Source: Cupriavidus oxalaticus
GTDB taxonomy: Bacteria; Pseudomonadota; Gammaproteobacteria; Burkholderiales; Burkholderiaceae
NCBI RefSeq assembly: GCF_004768545.1
Contig: NZ_CP038634.1
Span: forward strand, 1,178,001-1,242,000
Direction of reading: 5' to 3'
DNA length: 64,000 nt
Shown piece after piece: positions 35,949 to 44,358 of this stretch. The position numbers and the translations under genes are program-made. The notes under the pieces are model-generated. The model was given only the letters and a program-made list of their open reading frames with translations. It ran no database searches and was not told the DNA's origin. Within the stretch, counting starts at the first letter, position 1; each line of letters begins with the position of its first letter.

Positions 35949-36928
35949 ACGTGCGCGACATGGCCCCGGTGGGCTACCAGCGCATCAACAAGAGCACCGG
36001 CAAGCCGGTCGACAAGGAGCACATCGTCAAGGGCTACCAGTACGCCAAGGACGAGTACGTGCTGCTGAACGACGAGGATTTCCGCCAGGCCAATGTCGAA
36101 GCCACGCAGACGGTCGACATCGTCAGCTTTGTCGAGGCGCAGAGCATTCCGCCCTATTTCTTCGACACCCCCTACTACCTCGAGCCGGACAAGCGCGGCG
36201 ACCGCGGCTACGCGCTGCTGCATGCGACGATGCGGCGCACCGGCCGCGCCGCGCTGGCGCTTGTGGTGCTGCGCAATCGCCAGCACCTGGCGGCAGTGCT
36301 GGTCCACGACAACGCGCTGGTACTCAACACCATGCGCTTCGCCGACGAAGTGCTGCCGATCTCGGAGCTGCGCCTGCCGAAGGCGTCGAGCACCAAGGGC
36401 AGCGGCGCCCATGCGCGCGAGATCGAGATGGCAACCAAGCTGGTCGAGGACATGACCGAAGACTGGAAGCCAGAACAGTATCGCGACACCTATCGCGACG
36501 ACATGATGGCGCGCATCGACGCCAAGATCGAATCCGGCAAGACGCACCAGCTGACCCAGCCCACCGAGGACGAAGAAGCGCCGCGGCGCAGCGCCAAGGT
36601 CATCGACATGGTGGCGCTGCTGCGCAAGAGCCTGGGCGAGCGCGGCAAGGGCGACGACGGCAAGGGCCGGCGCCGCGCGAAGCCGGCGGAGGAATCGCAA
36701 GCGGCGAAGGAAGCCGAAGCCGATGACGACCGCGCCCGCGCAAGCCGCAGCCGCCGCAAGACGCCCGCGCGCCATGCAGCGGCGACGAAATCACCCGCAA
36801 AGCGGACGACGGCCAAGCGCACGACCGCGGCCAAGCATGCGCCGGCCCAGTCGCACGCCAAGTCGCATGCCAAGTCTCATGCCGCGGCTCGCAAGAGCAC
36901 GGGCACGACACGCCGCAAAGCCGCCTAG
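35843..36928 (+). CDS. ku: Ku, DNA-end-binding protein of NHEJ
   Basis: 361 residues. The bacterial Ku core (1 to about 250) starts at the family sequence SRIIWKGAITFGLVNIPVVL. GTG 35843 with AAGGAG seven bases upstream gives exactly that start. From about 255 the tail becomes Lys/Ala/Arg-rich with TTAKRTT- and KSHAKSHA-type repeats, longer than in minimal Kus; basic tails promote DNA binding and bridging. It forms a ring homodimer on double-strand ends and recruits LigD, encoded upstream. Confidence 0.96.
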   Translation: MSRIIWKGAITFGLVNIPVVLRPASRSQTLDLDLLDVRDMAPVGYQRINKSTGKPVDKEHIVKGYQYAKDEYVLLNDEDFRQANVEATQTVDIVSFVEAQSIPPYFFDTPYYLEPDKRGDRGYALLHATMRRTGRAALALVVLRNRQHLAAVLVHDNALVLNTMRFADEVLPISELRLPKASSTKGSGAHAREIEMATKLVEDMTEDWKPEQYRDTYRDDMMARIDAKIESGKTHQLTQPTEDEEAPRRSAKVIDMVALLRKSLGERGKGDDGKGRRRAKPAEESQAAKEAEADDDRARASRSRRKTPARHAAATKSPAKRTTAKRTTAAKHAPAQSHAKSHAKSHAAARKSTGTTRRKAA

Positions 36929-37017
36929 CTGGAATCCGGAAAACCGGAGATGGTGCGTTGTGTTTCGCACATCGGCGGACGGCGGGCACTGGCGTGCCCG
37001 GCATTGCGCTTCAGCGG

Positions 37018-37461
37018 TCAGCGCGAAGTGACCTTGAGGTTATCGTTCACCGACGTCACGCCTTCGACACTGCGGATCGTGTCCAGTGCCAGGTTATGCT
37101 GTTGCTGGCTTGGCACTGTGCCGCCCACTTCAACCGTGCCATTCTTCGTCTTCACGTGGATGCCGGTCGACTTGAGATCCTTGGCGGTCAGCAGCTTGGT
37201 CTTGATCTTGGTGGTGATGGCGCCATCCTCGACCGCCTGCTTGGCCTTGTCGGCGCTCATGTCGGCGCTCGCGCCACGATCCGGGTCGGCCCGGCCCGGC
37301 ATGCCTGGCGCGGAGTTGACCGGTGCCGCCGGCGCGTTGTCGGCCGCGATGAATATCAGGCCACTTTTGTCCAGCGCCTGCGCGGCGCCGGCAGCCGCCG
37401 CCAACGCTGCGGCCACGCAAGCCAGCCTGATGCCGCGCGCGGAAAATCGGGTAATTCGCAT
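37018..37461 (-). CDS. Exported BON-domain protein (OsmY-like)
   Basis: 147 residues. An N-terminal signal peptide (ARGIRLACVAAALAAAAGAAQA, cleavage near 29), a low-complexity spacer, then a BON domain (about 70-147): TTKIKTKLLTAKDLKSTGI, GTVEVGGTVPSQQQ, SVEGVTSVNDNL. Resembles one BON domain of OsmY, a periplasmic osmotic-stress protein. Convergent with ku. Confidence 0.88.
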   Translation of the reverse strand: MRITRFSARGIRLACVAAALAAAAGAAQALDKSGLIFIAADNAPAAPVNSAPGMPGRADPDRGASADMSADKAKQAVEDGAITTKIKTKLLTAKDLKSTGIHVKTKNGTVEVGGTVPSQQQHNLALDTIRSVEGVTSVNDNLKVTSR

Positions 37462-37757
37462 GGCTGTGTCTCCTGTACAGGTTCCCAGCGCCTCCGCCGC
37501 GTTCGCTGCCTGGCACGCGGGACTGCTGGCACGTTGTCAGTCCGCAAAGTCCATACCAAGTGTTCTCCCAACGCCACGCGGGAGCCGCGGCGACAGGGGT
37601 GTGTAAATCGGTCCACCTGTTGTAAAAGCGGGCAGCCGCGCCGGGTGCAGCATGCGGCGCCGCCCGCCACGGCAAGCCCGCTGCCGGCATGCTTCCGCTT
37701 GGCATGGCGATTGCAAAACCGGGAATGCGGCAGTCCGCCGCGTCAAGGAGACTAGCA

Positions 37758-38054
37758 ATGGGACAGCAGCAACAGCCGGGTCAATCGCAGTCGGGCCAAA
37801 AGCAAGATCAAAAGCAACAAGAACAGCAATCTGGCCAACGCGGCAGCCAGCAATCAGGCGGCATGGGACAACAACAGGGCGGCGGTCAAATGGGTAATCA
37901 AGATCGTGGCCAAGGCCAACAGCAACAGCAGGATCGCGGCAGCTCGCAACCGGGCCAGCAGAGCGGTCAACGCAGTGGTCAGCAAGGCGGTCAGGGCGGC
38001 CAACAGGGCGGTCAAGGCGGCCAGGGCGGCCAGGGCGGACAACGCCAACAGTAA
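37758..38054 (+). CDS. Gln/Gly/Ser-rich low-complexity protein
   Basis: 98 residues, about 40% Gln and 30% Gly, with QQGGQGGQGGQ-type repeats and no hydrophobic core, so fully disordered. AAGGAG is well spaced before ATG 37758, and a strong terminator lies about 100 bases after the stop, supporting a real transcription unit. The family is unknown to me; similar Gln/Gly-rich proteins occur in desiccation- or stress-linked loci. No signal peptide. Confidence 0.68.
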   Translation: MGQQQQPGQSQSGQKQDQKQQEQQSGQRGSQQSGGMGQQQGGGQMGNQDRGQGQQQQQDRGSSQPGQQSGQRSGQQGGQGGQQGGQGGQGGQGGQRQQ

Positions 38055-38154
38055 CCTCAGCAGTCAGGCTTGCCGCTGACATAGAGGCAGCTATCCGGGT
38101 ATGTGCGGCAGCAACATGCGGTGCGGCCGCAGGGGCATACGCCGGAACTTGATC

Positions 38155-38190
38155 GGCCGGGTCTCCCGAACGGGAGATCCGGCCCTTTTT
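38155..38190 (+). terminator. Strong intrinsic terminator
   Basis: A 14-base stem (GGCCGGGTCTCCCG pairing with 38171-38184, one mismatch) with a two-base loop, then CTTTTT. It ends the transcript of the Gln/Gly-rich gene. Confidence 0.88.
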
Positions 38191-38296
38191 GCTGAGGTTG
38201 CCGCTCTCCTTTCCAAATTGCCGCGGCACCCCGTCGCGCGCGTCCGCGGCTTACCGTGTATGCTGGCCGTGACGTCTTCTTGCTTGCCACACGGTC

Positions 38297-39274
38297 TTGT
38301 CCAGCCACACCGATCCCGCCCATTCCGCTGATTCCGCGGTCTCCCGCGACGCCCGGCGCGAACGCAGCGCGCCTGGACCGGTGGCCAGGGTGCGTGCGCA
38401 CGCCGGCGCGCAGGTACGCGCGCTGACGCGCAGCAATTCCGGCCTCACGCTCGACTATGACAACCCGCCCGGCGACCCCGGGCTGTTCGGCCCCGACGCG
38501 GTCTGCTGGCGCGTGCACGCAGACTTCCCGGCAATGCTGGCCGGCGGCGTCAGCGCGCTGCTGCTGCAGACGCTGCATCCGCTGGCGCTGGCCGGCGTGT
38601 GGGACCACTCCAGCTTTCGCACCGACATGCAGGGCCGGCTCGGCCGCACCGCCCAGTTTATTGCCGGCACCACTTACGGCAGCCGCGACGATGCCATGGC
38701 GCTGATCGGGCGCGTACGGCGCATCCATGCCGGCGTCACCGGCGTGGCGCCGGACGGACGGCCTTATGCGGCGACCGATCCGGCGCTGCTGACATGGGTG
38801 CATGTGGCCGAGGTGTCGAGCTTCATGGCGGGCTACCTGCGCTATGTCGGGCCGCTGGGCGAGGCCGAGCAGGACCGCTATTACGACGAGGTCGCGCGCG
38901 TTGCGCTGCTGCTCGGCGCAGCCGACGTGCCGCGCTCGCGCGCGGCGGTGGCGGCCTACCTGGAAGCGATGCGGCCCCAGCTGCAGGCCAGCGAGCGCAC
39001 CCGTGAAGTGGTGCGGCTGGTGCGCAGGATGCCGGTGGCCAACCCGCTGCTGCAACCGGCGGTGCGGATCATGGCCGATGCCGGCATTGCCTTGCTGCCG
39101 CCGTGGGCGCGGCAGCAGCTCGACCTCGACGGACCGTCGCTGCGGCGCTCGGCCACGCGGGCCGGCATGCGCGTGCTTGCGCCGGCGCTGCGCTGGGCAC
39201 TGGGCGCGGGGCTGGCCGCACGGGCACGGCGGCGCGTGGCGCGCGGCGGCAATGTGGGCGGGGCCGCGGGCTAG
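38297..39274 (+). CDS. DUF2236 / MpaB-type oxygenase-like protein
   Basis: About 325 residues matching DUF2236 (latex-clearing-protein / MpaB family): GLFGPDAVCWRVHAD, LQTLHPLALAGVWDHS, RLGRTAQFIAGTTYG and TWVHVAEVSSFMAGY. The histidines in these motifs are candidates for b-type heme ligation in characterised relatives. Start is TTG 38297, the only plausible initiator ahead of the conserved region besides inner GTGs, so the N-terminus is uncertain. Substrate unknown. Confidence 0.82.
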   Translation: MSSHTDPAHSADSAVSRDARRERSAPGPVARVRAHAGAQVRALTRSNSGLTLDYDNPPGDPGLFGPDAVCWRVHADFPAMLAGGVSALLLQTLHPLALAGVWDHSSFRTDMQGRLGRTAQFIAGTTYGSRDDAMALIGRVRRIHAGVTGVAPDGRPYAATDPALLTWVHVAEVSSFMAGYLRYVGPLGEAEQDRYYDEVARVALLLGAADVPRSRAAVAAYLEAMRPQLQASERTREVVRLVRRMPVANPLLQPAVRIMADAGIALLPPWARQQLDLDGPSLRRSATRAGMRVLAPALRWALGAGLAARARRRVARGGNVGGAAG

Positions 39275-39301
39275 GACATCCCGGCGCGGCCTTCGGAATA
39301 T

Positions 39302-39700
39302 TCACTCCGCAGCCGCTGCCGCGCTGCCGACGCTGCCGCGCAGCACTGTCTCCGGCAGCCGCGCCACCAGCAGCGGCGCCACCAGCGCGCCGGCCATCCG
39401 CAGCGGCTTGTCGCGCCCGCTCCACGACATCAGCCGGTCCGCCGCAAACGCGCCGAACGGGATCGCCAGCATCAGCCCGAAGATCACCTGCATGACCGGC
39501 ACCGGCGGCACGGGAGCGCCGGTGTTGCGCTGGCTGGCGGACTTGGAAGCAGTGCCGCCCGAGGAAGCGGAACCCAACGGGCGGCCGCTTGCAAGGGCGG
39601 CGGGGAGGAGGCGGTCATGTGCACCTGCGGACGGCAGGATCGCGGAAAGCCGCGCATCGAGGCGGCGCGGTGACCGGTCCTGCTCTTGTTGCGGAGTCAA
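39302..39700 (-). CDS. Hypothetical protein with one membrane helix (doubtful)
   Basis: Up to 132 residues from TTG 39700, or 64 from ATG 39493 at MQVIFGLMLAIPFGA. A hydrophobic helix (VIFGLMLAIPFGAFAA) and a second weak one near the C-terminus are the only features. No good ribosome site precedes either start. Convergent with DUF2236. Could be a chance frame. Confidence 0.35.
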   Translation of the reverse strand: MTPQQEQDRSPRRLDARLSAILPSAGAHDRLLPAALASGRPLGSASSGGTASKSASQRNTGAPVPPVPVMQVIFGLMLAIPFGAFAADRLMSWSGRDKPLRMAGALVAPLLVARLPETVLRGSVGSAAAAAE

Positions 39701-40003
39701 GGAGAGCGGCTATGGTAGGCGCTTCCCGCCGCCGGTGCTTGCCGTGCCCCGGCGCGCTAGGGCATATGGCAGCGGTGGCGCGCTATCGGCGGTCAGCGCA
39801 CAATTCTTGAAGGGAAATGAGAATTAGAGGCAAAAACACCCGCAGTTCGGTGAATTGCCTGTCCGGAAGGTGGCTTTTAATCACGCTGGACATCCCGAAC
39901 GGTCGGTTTATTCCCGGCCACAGCGCCACAGAGCGCGACTCAAACGACGTAGGCACCAAAAAAAGAAGCCCACGCGCGGGGTGCTCGTAGGCTTTCCAGG
40001 ACT

Positions 40004-40029
40004 GCAAGAGCTTGAAACCAAGCTCTTGC
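40004..40029. other. Perfect 11-base stem-loop
   Basis: GCAAGAGCTTG-AAAC-CAAGCTCTTGC. No T-run follows in either direction, so it is not a standard terminator; it could be an sRNA stem or a palindromic protein site. Confidence 0.7.
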
Positions 40030-40074
40030 CAAGAATATAAACGCGCTTACATGAGGTGTAAATCCCGCTTCTAT

Positions 40075-40088
40075 CAGGGGAATCCCTG
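40075..40088. promoter_or_regulatory. Short inverted repeat
   Basis: CAGGG-GAAT-CCCTG, five-base arms, in the palindrome-rich region. Confidence 0.4.
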
Positions 40089-40122
40089 TCATGCGGCAAT
40101 TCGCGCACTTTTAGTGATTTTG

Positions 40123-40143
40123 GTCCTGAGATTACTTCAGGAC
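40123..40143. promoter_or_regulatory. Inverted repeat, candidate operator
   Basis: GTCCTGA-N7-TCAGGAC: perfect seven-base arms about 100 bases upstream of the sigma70-like promoter. Confidence 0.5.
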
Positions 40144-40220
40144 GAATTTTGACTTTCCTTCAGTTTTTCACTGCGTGCCCCGACCGCGTCAGGGCTGGTG
40201 GACACGGCAGGCGAAGATCA

Positions 40221-40248
40221 TTGTGCAGTCGCACAAAACCGGTACAAT
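40221..40248 (+). promoter_or_regulatory. Sigma70-like promoter with palindrome on the -35
   Basis: TTGTGC (-35) and TACAAT (-10) separated by 16 bases. The -35 lies inside a perfect palindrome TTGTGC-AGTC-GCACAA (40221-40236), which suggests a repressor or activator site. It reads towards the Hfq-like gene and leaves a leader of about 320 bases. Confidence 0.5.
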
Positions 40249-40276
40249 ATCACGACTCCGAGCGCAACAAATTTTG

Positions 40277-40292
40277 TAGAGCTAACGCTCTA
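40277..40292. promoter_or_regulatory. Inverted repeat in the leader
   Basis: TAGAGC-TAAC-GCTCTA: perfect six-base arms with a four-base centre, just downstream of the predicted transcription start. Could form an RNA hairpin or operator. Confidence 0.4.
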
Positions 40293-40574
40293 GGCCTGGC
40301 GAAGCACTCTGCCCGTCGACCCTTGTAAAACTTTGTTACTCTCGGCGCTGAAGTACTCCCCTTCTCTTCTGGCAGCGCCCCTCGCCGGCATGTGCCCGAC
40401 ACTCCCGCGGCCCACACAAGAGGCCCGCAGGCGTCGCGGCGCCGACGTCCCGACCCGAGGCCGGTTCCGAGAGCGGACCTTTCCCCTGCCGCCCTGGCCG
40501 CGCCGCCCACCCGGTCGCCGGCCAACGGACCGTCATCAGCCGCCAGAACCCTTGCGGGCTCTTCCGGAGTCGTT

Positions 40575-40892
40575 GTGAAGAAGAAGGAAATCCGGCCCAA
40601 GCGCTCCACCCGAAAGGACCTGCAGTACCAGCACCTCGCCGCCCAGTCGGCCAACCGCGCGCCGGTGGTCGTCTATTTGTCCAACGGCACGCGCCTGCAG
40701 GGGATCGTGCTGGCGACGGACAACTATATGGTGCTGCTCGGCCGGCGGCTGGACGATCCGCAGCCCACCATTGTCTACAAGCAGGCGATTTGTTTGGTGA
40801 CACCGCTGGACACGCCGGTGGTCGGTATCGATCCGGCGATTGCGGCGGAATTCGTGCCTATCTATATACCGCGGACGCGCAAGGGGCGCTGA
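40575..40892 (+). CDS. Hfq-like Sm-fold RNA chaperone paralogue
   Basis: 105 residues from GTG 40575, with GGAG nearby. A Lys/Arg-rich N-terminus (1-15) precedes an Sm core (17-77): PVVVYLSNGTRLQG matches Hfq Sm1 and VYKQAICLV matches Hfq Sm2 (YKHAIST). In Hfq the YKH motif lies at the U-binding proximal face; here His is Gln70. An extra DDPQ lengthens the loop between Sm motifs, and a ~25-residue tail ends basic (PRTRKGR). This is a divergent second Hfq, since the canonical gene lies beside miaA/hflX, absent here. Placed directly before fliC, it may act on flagellar mRNAs or small RNAs (inference). Confidence 0.78.
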   Translation: MKKKEIRPKRSTRKDLQYQHLAAQSANRAPVVVYLSNGTRLQGIVLATDNYMVLLGRRLDDPQPTIVYKQAICLVTPLDTPVVGIDPAIAAEFVPIYIPRTRKGR

Positions 40893-40992
40893 AGCAGCCA
40901 TCGCAACACCACACTCCTGCGGCCTGTTGGCAGGCCGACGCACGCCCGGGCGCCCCCGGCGATACCCCCTGAAACTCTTGCAGAGATCACTC

Positions 40993-41019
40993 TAAACCTT
41001 TGCCGGGGGCGGTCGATAA
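40993..41019 (+). promoter_or_regulatory. Sigma28 (FliA) promoter of fliC
   Basis: TAAACCTT - 11 bases - GTCGATAA, against the consensus TAAAGTTT-N11-GCCGATAA: the -35 core TAAA is perfect and the -10 matches 7 of 8. Spacing is exact. Transcription should start about 90 bases before the fliC ATG. Confidence 0.88.
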
Positions 41020-41116
41020 CCCTTGCAACGGAGGCACTCTACGCCCTGCAAAGCAGGCAGCCAACGTTACGGCTAGCAGCCGGAATGCCAAAAAACTTTG
41101 CAAATAGGAGTCGTAA

Positions 41117-42355
41117 ATGGCGCAAGTCATTAACACCAATTCGTTGTCTCTGATGACTCAGAACAACATGAACGCTTCGCAATCGTCGCTGAACACGGCG
41201 ATCCAGCGCCTGTCGTCGGGCCTGCGCATCAACAGCGCCAAGGACGATGCAGCTGGTCAGGCGATTGCGAACCGGTTCACTGCGAACATCAAGGGCCTGA
41301 CCCAGGCACAGCGCAACGCCAACGACGGCATCTCGCTGGCGCAAACGACCGAAGGCGCGCTGACCGAAGTCAACAACAACCTGCAGCGTATCCGCGAACT
41401 GAGCGTGCAGGCCGCCAACGGCTCGAACTCGGCTTCGGACCTGAAGTCGATCCAGGACGAAATCTCGCAGCGCCTGTCGGAAATCGACCGGACTTCGCAA
41501 CAGACCGACTTCAACGGCGTGAAGGTGCTGTCCTCCAGCGCCAAGCCCCTTACCATCCAAGTTGGCGCTAACGACGGCGAGACGATCACCATCGATTTGG
41601 CCGAAATCAGTTCGAAAACTCTGGGGATGCAAGGCTTCAACGTAGCCGGTCCGGCCGCCACCGCTACTTTCGCCTTCGATGGCGCAACTGGCTCGGCAGC
41701 TGGCGATGCTCCCACGGCCGCTCAGCTGCAAGCCCTCTACGGCTCGACTACTGCCGTTACGACCACTACTGTCGCAGAAGCGAACACGGACGACTTGTCG
41801 TCCAAGCTCGGCTTGGCAGCTGGCGGCGCAGTCTTCACCGGCAACGCCGTGGCGGATAAGAACGGTAATCTGTATGCCGAGGTTGCGATCACTCCTAACG
41901 GCGCCGGCGAAACCACCTCGCTGATCAACCAAGGCTTCACCGGCGCAGTCGACGGCACTGCAATGTACCGCTATATCGCCTTGGATCCGCAATCGGCCGA
42001 TACCACGACGACTGCAGGCACGGCCGCCTTCACCGTTGACACGTCGAAAGTTTCAGTTGCTAGCCTGCAGACCGGTACGACCGCGAGCCCGCTGGAGGCG
42101 ATCGACGCGGCGCTGAAGAAGGTCGACGATCTGCGCAGTTCCCTTGGTGCCGTGCAAAACCGCTTTGACTCGGTGATCGCCAATCTGGGCACTGCAGTAA
42201 CCAACCTGTCGGCCTCGCGCTCGCGTATTCAAGACGCTGACTACGCCACGGAAGTGTCCAACATGACCCGTGCGCAGATTCTGCAGCAAGCAGGTACCTC
42301 TGTGCTGGCGCAAGCCAACCAGACCACGCAAGGCGTGCTCTCGCTGCTGCGTTGA
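41117..42355 (+). CDS. fliC: Flagellin
   Basis: 412 residues. The conserved D0/D1 N-terminal region (1 to about 140: AQVINTNSLSLMTQNN, LSSGLRINSAKDDAAGQAIA) and C-terminal D0 region (last ~85: SRIQDADYATEVSNM, ILQQAGTSVLAQANQ) bracket a variable Thr/Ala-rich D2/D3 portion. It is exported without a signal peptide by the flagellar type III system and polymerises into the filament, with FliS as chaperone. It has its own sigma28 promoter and terminator. Variable-region codon choice is less biased than neighbouring genes. Confidence 0.98.
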   Translation: MAQVINTNSLSLMTQNNMNASQSSLNTAIQRLSSGLRINSAKDDAAGQAIANRFTANIKGLTQAQRNANDGISLAQTTEGALTEVNNNLQRIRELSVQAANGSNSASDLKSIQDEISQRLSEIDRTSQQTDFNGVKVLSSSAKPLTIQVGANDGETITIDLAEISSKTLGMQGFNVAGPAATATFAFDGATGSAAGDAPTAAQLQALYGSTTAVTTTTVAEANTDDLSSKLGLAAGGAVFTGNAVADKNGNLYAEVAITPNGAGETTSLINQGFTGAVDGTAMYRYIALDPQSADTTTTAGTAAFTVDTSKVSVASLQTGTTASPLEAIDAALKKVDDLRSSLGAVQNRFDSVIANLGTAVTNLSASRSRIQDADYATEVSNMTRAQILQQAGTSVLAQANQTTQGVLSLLR

Positions 42356-42376
42356 TCGCATCCGCGCAAGGCATCA

Positions 42377-42406
42377 AAGGCTGGGCCGCGAGGCCCAGCC
42401 TTTTTT
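42377..42406 (+). terminator. Intrinsic terminator of fliC
   Basis: AAGGCTGGGCC-GCGA-GGCCCAGCC followed by TTTTTT: an 11-base perfect stem-loop and T-run 21 bases after the stop. Confidence 0.95.
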
Positions 42407-42497
42407 CCCGATCAGCTGGAGCGCTTCGCTGGCAGACCGCTGCGAGCCAAGCGTTTCAACCTAACCCCGAATTCTCCCGCCGTGTAAGGAACAGATC

Positions 42498-42872
42498 ATG
42501 CCGCCATTCTTGATCTTGAACCCTGGCAAAGTCGGCCTGCCGCCCGAAATGCTCTCCACCAATGACACCGCGGCGCAGCGCACCCCGAAACCAACCGTAG
42601 CACCCCAAGCGCTAAGCGAGGCGGCAAGGATGAGCAACGATAGCGCCGACTCCGCGGAAGCACTGGCAGCGCTCGGCGAACTTGCCGACGTGTTGGAGAC
42701 CACCTCGATCGGCCTGCGTTTCGAGATCGATGAAGACACGAACCGCATCATCACCAAGGTGATCGACAAGGAAACAGGTGACCTGATCCGCCAGATGCCC
42801 ACCGAAGAGGTGCTGCGCATCGCCCGGGCCATGAACAAGTTGCAGGGGTTGCTCGTCACCCAGAAGGCCTGA
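42498..42872 (+). CDS. flaG: FlaG family protein
   Basis: 124 residues. The C-terminal FlaG domain (about 65-124) contains LRFEIDEDTNRIITKVIDKET and LIRQMPTEEVLRIARAM. FlaG affects filament length. The N-terminal half is unstructured. It precedes fliD in the usual order. Confidence 0.93.
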   Translation: MPPFLILNPGKVGLPPEMLSTNDTAAQRTPKPTVAPQALSEAARMSNDSADSAEALAALGELADVLETTSIGLRFEIDEDTNRIITKVIDKETGDLIRQMPTEEVLRIARAMNKLQGLLVTQKA

Positions 42873-42933
42873 GGCACGGAATACCCCACCATCGCCGCGG
42901 AAACGAACAAAGTTGAAGAAAGGCACGACACGC

Positions 42934-44340
42934 ATGGCAACGATCTCCTCCATCGGCATCGGCTCCAACCTGGACCTGAGTTCCCTGCTGGACCAGCTCA
43001 AGACGGCTGAGCAAGCGCCGCTCACCGCCATCAACAACCAGGCCAGGAGTTACCAGACCAAGCTGTCAGCCTTCAGCCAGCTGCAAAGCGTGCTGTCGGC
43101 ATACCAGGCCGCGGCCAAGAAGCTGTCCAACGCCGATACATTCGGCGCGGTCAAGGCCACCGTCGGCTCCACCGACGTGATGTCGGTGACCACCGCAGCC
43201 AATGCCGTACCGGGCAACTACAGCATCACCGTCAACACGCTGGCCACCGCCCAGTCGCTCGTGAGCGGCAACGTCGCCGACCAGAAGGCGGCGATCGGCG
43301 GGGGCGAGATCACCTTTGACTTTGGCGAAGCGCTGGCCACCGGTGGCGCCGCCACCAGCACCAAGAAGGTCACGATCCCGGCCAACGCATCGCTGGAAGG
43401 CGTGCGCGACGCCATCAACAAGGCTGGCGTCGGCGTGACCGCGAGCATCGTCAACGATGGCAGCGCCACGCCTTACCGCCTGGTGCTGACTTCCGACAAG
43501 ACCGGCACGCAAGCCACGATGCGCGTGTCGTCGGGCGATGCCGCATTGAACAACCTCGTTGCCTTTGACCCTGCCGCCGCGCCCGCCGCGAACAAGATGG
43601 AGCAGAAGGTCCCGCCGGCCAATGCCACGCTGAAGATCAACGGCATCGACGTGGTCAGCCAGAGCAACTCAGTGGTGGACGCGGCGCAGGGCGTGACCAT
43701 GAACCTGAGCAAGACCGGCACCACCTCGCTGGTGGTGACGCGCGACAACGATTCGATCAAGTCGTCGGTCCAGGCCTTCGTCACCGCGTATAACAATATC
43801 CAGAGCGCGGCGAAGTCCCTGACGGCCTTCGACACCGACGCCGGCACTTCGGCGGCGCTGACCGGCGACACCACGCTGCGTTCTATCCAGTCGCGCCTGC
43901 GCGGCATGCTCGGCGGCGCGTTGGACAACGGCAATGGTGGCACGATGACGTTGATCGACGTCGGCATCTCGTTCAACAAGGACGGCACGATGGCGCTCGA
44001 CGACACCAAGCTGACCAAGGCTCTGAACAATGACCTTGCCGGTGTCACGGCAATGTTTTCCAGCACCAGCGGCAGCGGCGGCATCGGCAAGCAGGTCACC
44101 GACTACGTCGACGGCCTGACCAAGACCGATGGCGCACTCAAATCGGCCCAGGATGGCATCACCAAGACGCTGAAGGACCTGGAAGACGACTATGACCGCG
44201 TCGAAGAGCGGGTCAACGCTACCATCGACCGCTACAAGGCCCAGTTCACGCAACTGGACCTGGTCGTCGCGCAGATGAACCGCACCAGCAGCTACCTGAC
44301 GCAGCAGTTCAACGCGCTCACCAACAGCAGCTCCAAGTAA
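42934..44340 (+). CDS. fliD: FliD filament cap
   Basis: 468 residues from ATG 42934 (MATISSIGIGSNLDLSSLL), the family start; an upstream TTG would add seven residues. Coiled-coil D0 ends enclose the FliD_N and FliD_C domains, including NLSKTG and IDVGISFNKDGTMALDDTKL. It caps the growing filament and folds flagellin. Operon with fliS and fliT just downstream. Confidence 0.97.
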   Translation: MATISSIGIGSNLDLSSLLDQLKTAEQAPLTAINNQARSYQTKLSAFSQLQSVLSAYQAAAKKLSNADTFGAVKATVGSTDVMSVTTAANAVPGNYSITVNTLATAQSLVSGNVADQKAAIGGGEITFDFGEALATGGAATSTKKVTIPANASLEGVRDAINKAGVGVTASIVNDGSATPYRLVLTSDKTGTQATMRVSSGDAALNNLVAFDPAAAPAANKMEQKVPPANATLKINGIDVVSQSNSVVDAAQGVTMNLSKTGTTSLVVTRDNDSIKSSVQAFVTAYNNIQSAAKSLTAFDTDAGTSAALTGDTTLRSIQSRLRGMLGGALDNGNGGTMTLIDVGISFNKDGTMALDDTKLTKALNNDLAGVTAMFSSTSGSGGIGKQVTDYVDGLTKTDGALKSAQDGITKTLKDLEDDYDRVEERVNATIDRYKAQFTQLDLVVAQMNRTSSYLTQQFNALTNSSSK

Positions 44341-44358
44341 CGTACGGGGATAACGCAC

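Larger units (their letters stand above)
39701..40574. other. AT-richer regulatory region with many inverted repeats
   Basis: 874 bases with no convincing gene, clearly less GC-rich than the rest between about 39780 and 40340. It holds five inverted repeats (40004, 40075, 40123, 40221, 40277), a sigma70-like promoter and the leader of the Hfq-like gene. Small RNAs or multiple operators are possible. Confidence 0.6.

Noticed and set aside
39783..40007. 74-codon minus-strand frame in the palindrome-rich gap
   Set aside because: No ribosome site, no family resemblance and it overlaps a perfect hairpin.
42913..42933. TTG start extending FliD by seven residues
   Set aside because: The family begins at MATISSIGIGS, which is at ATG 42934.
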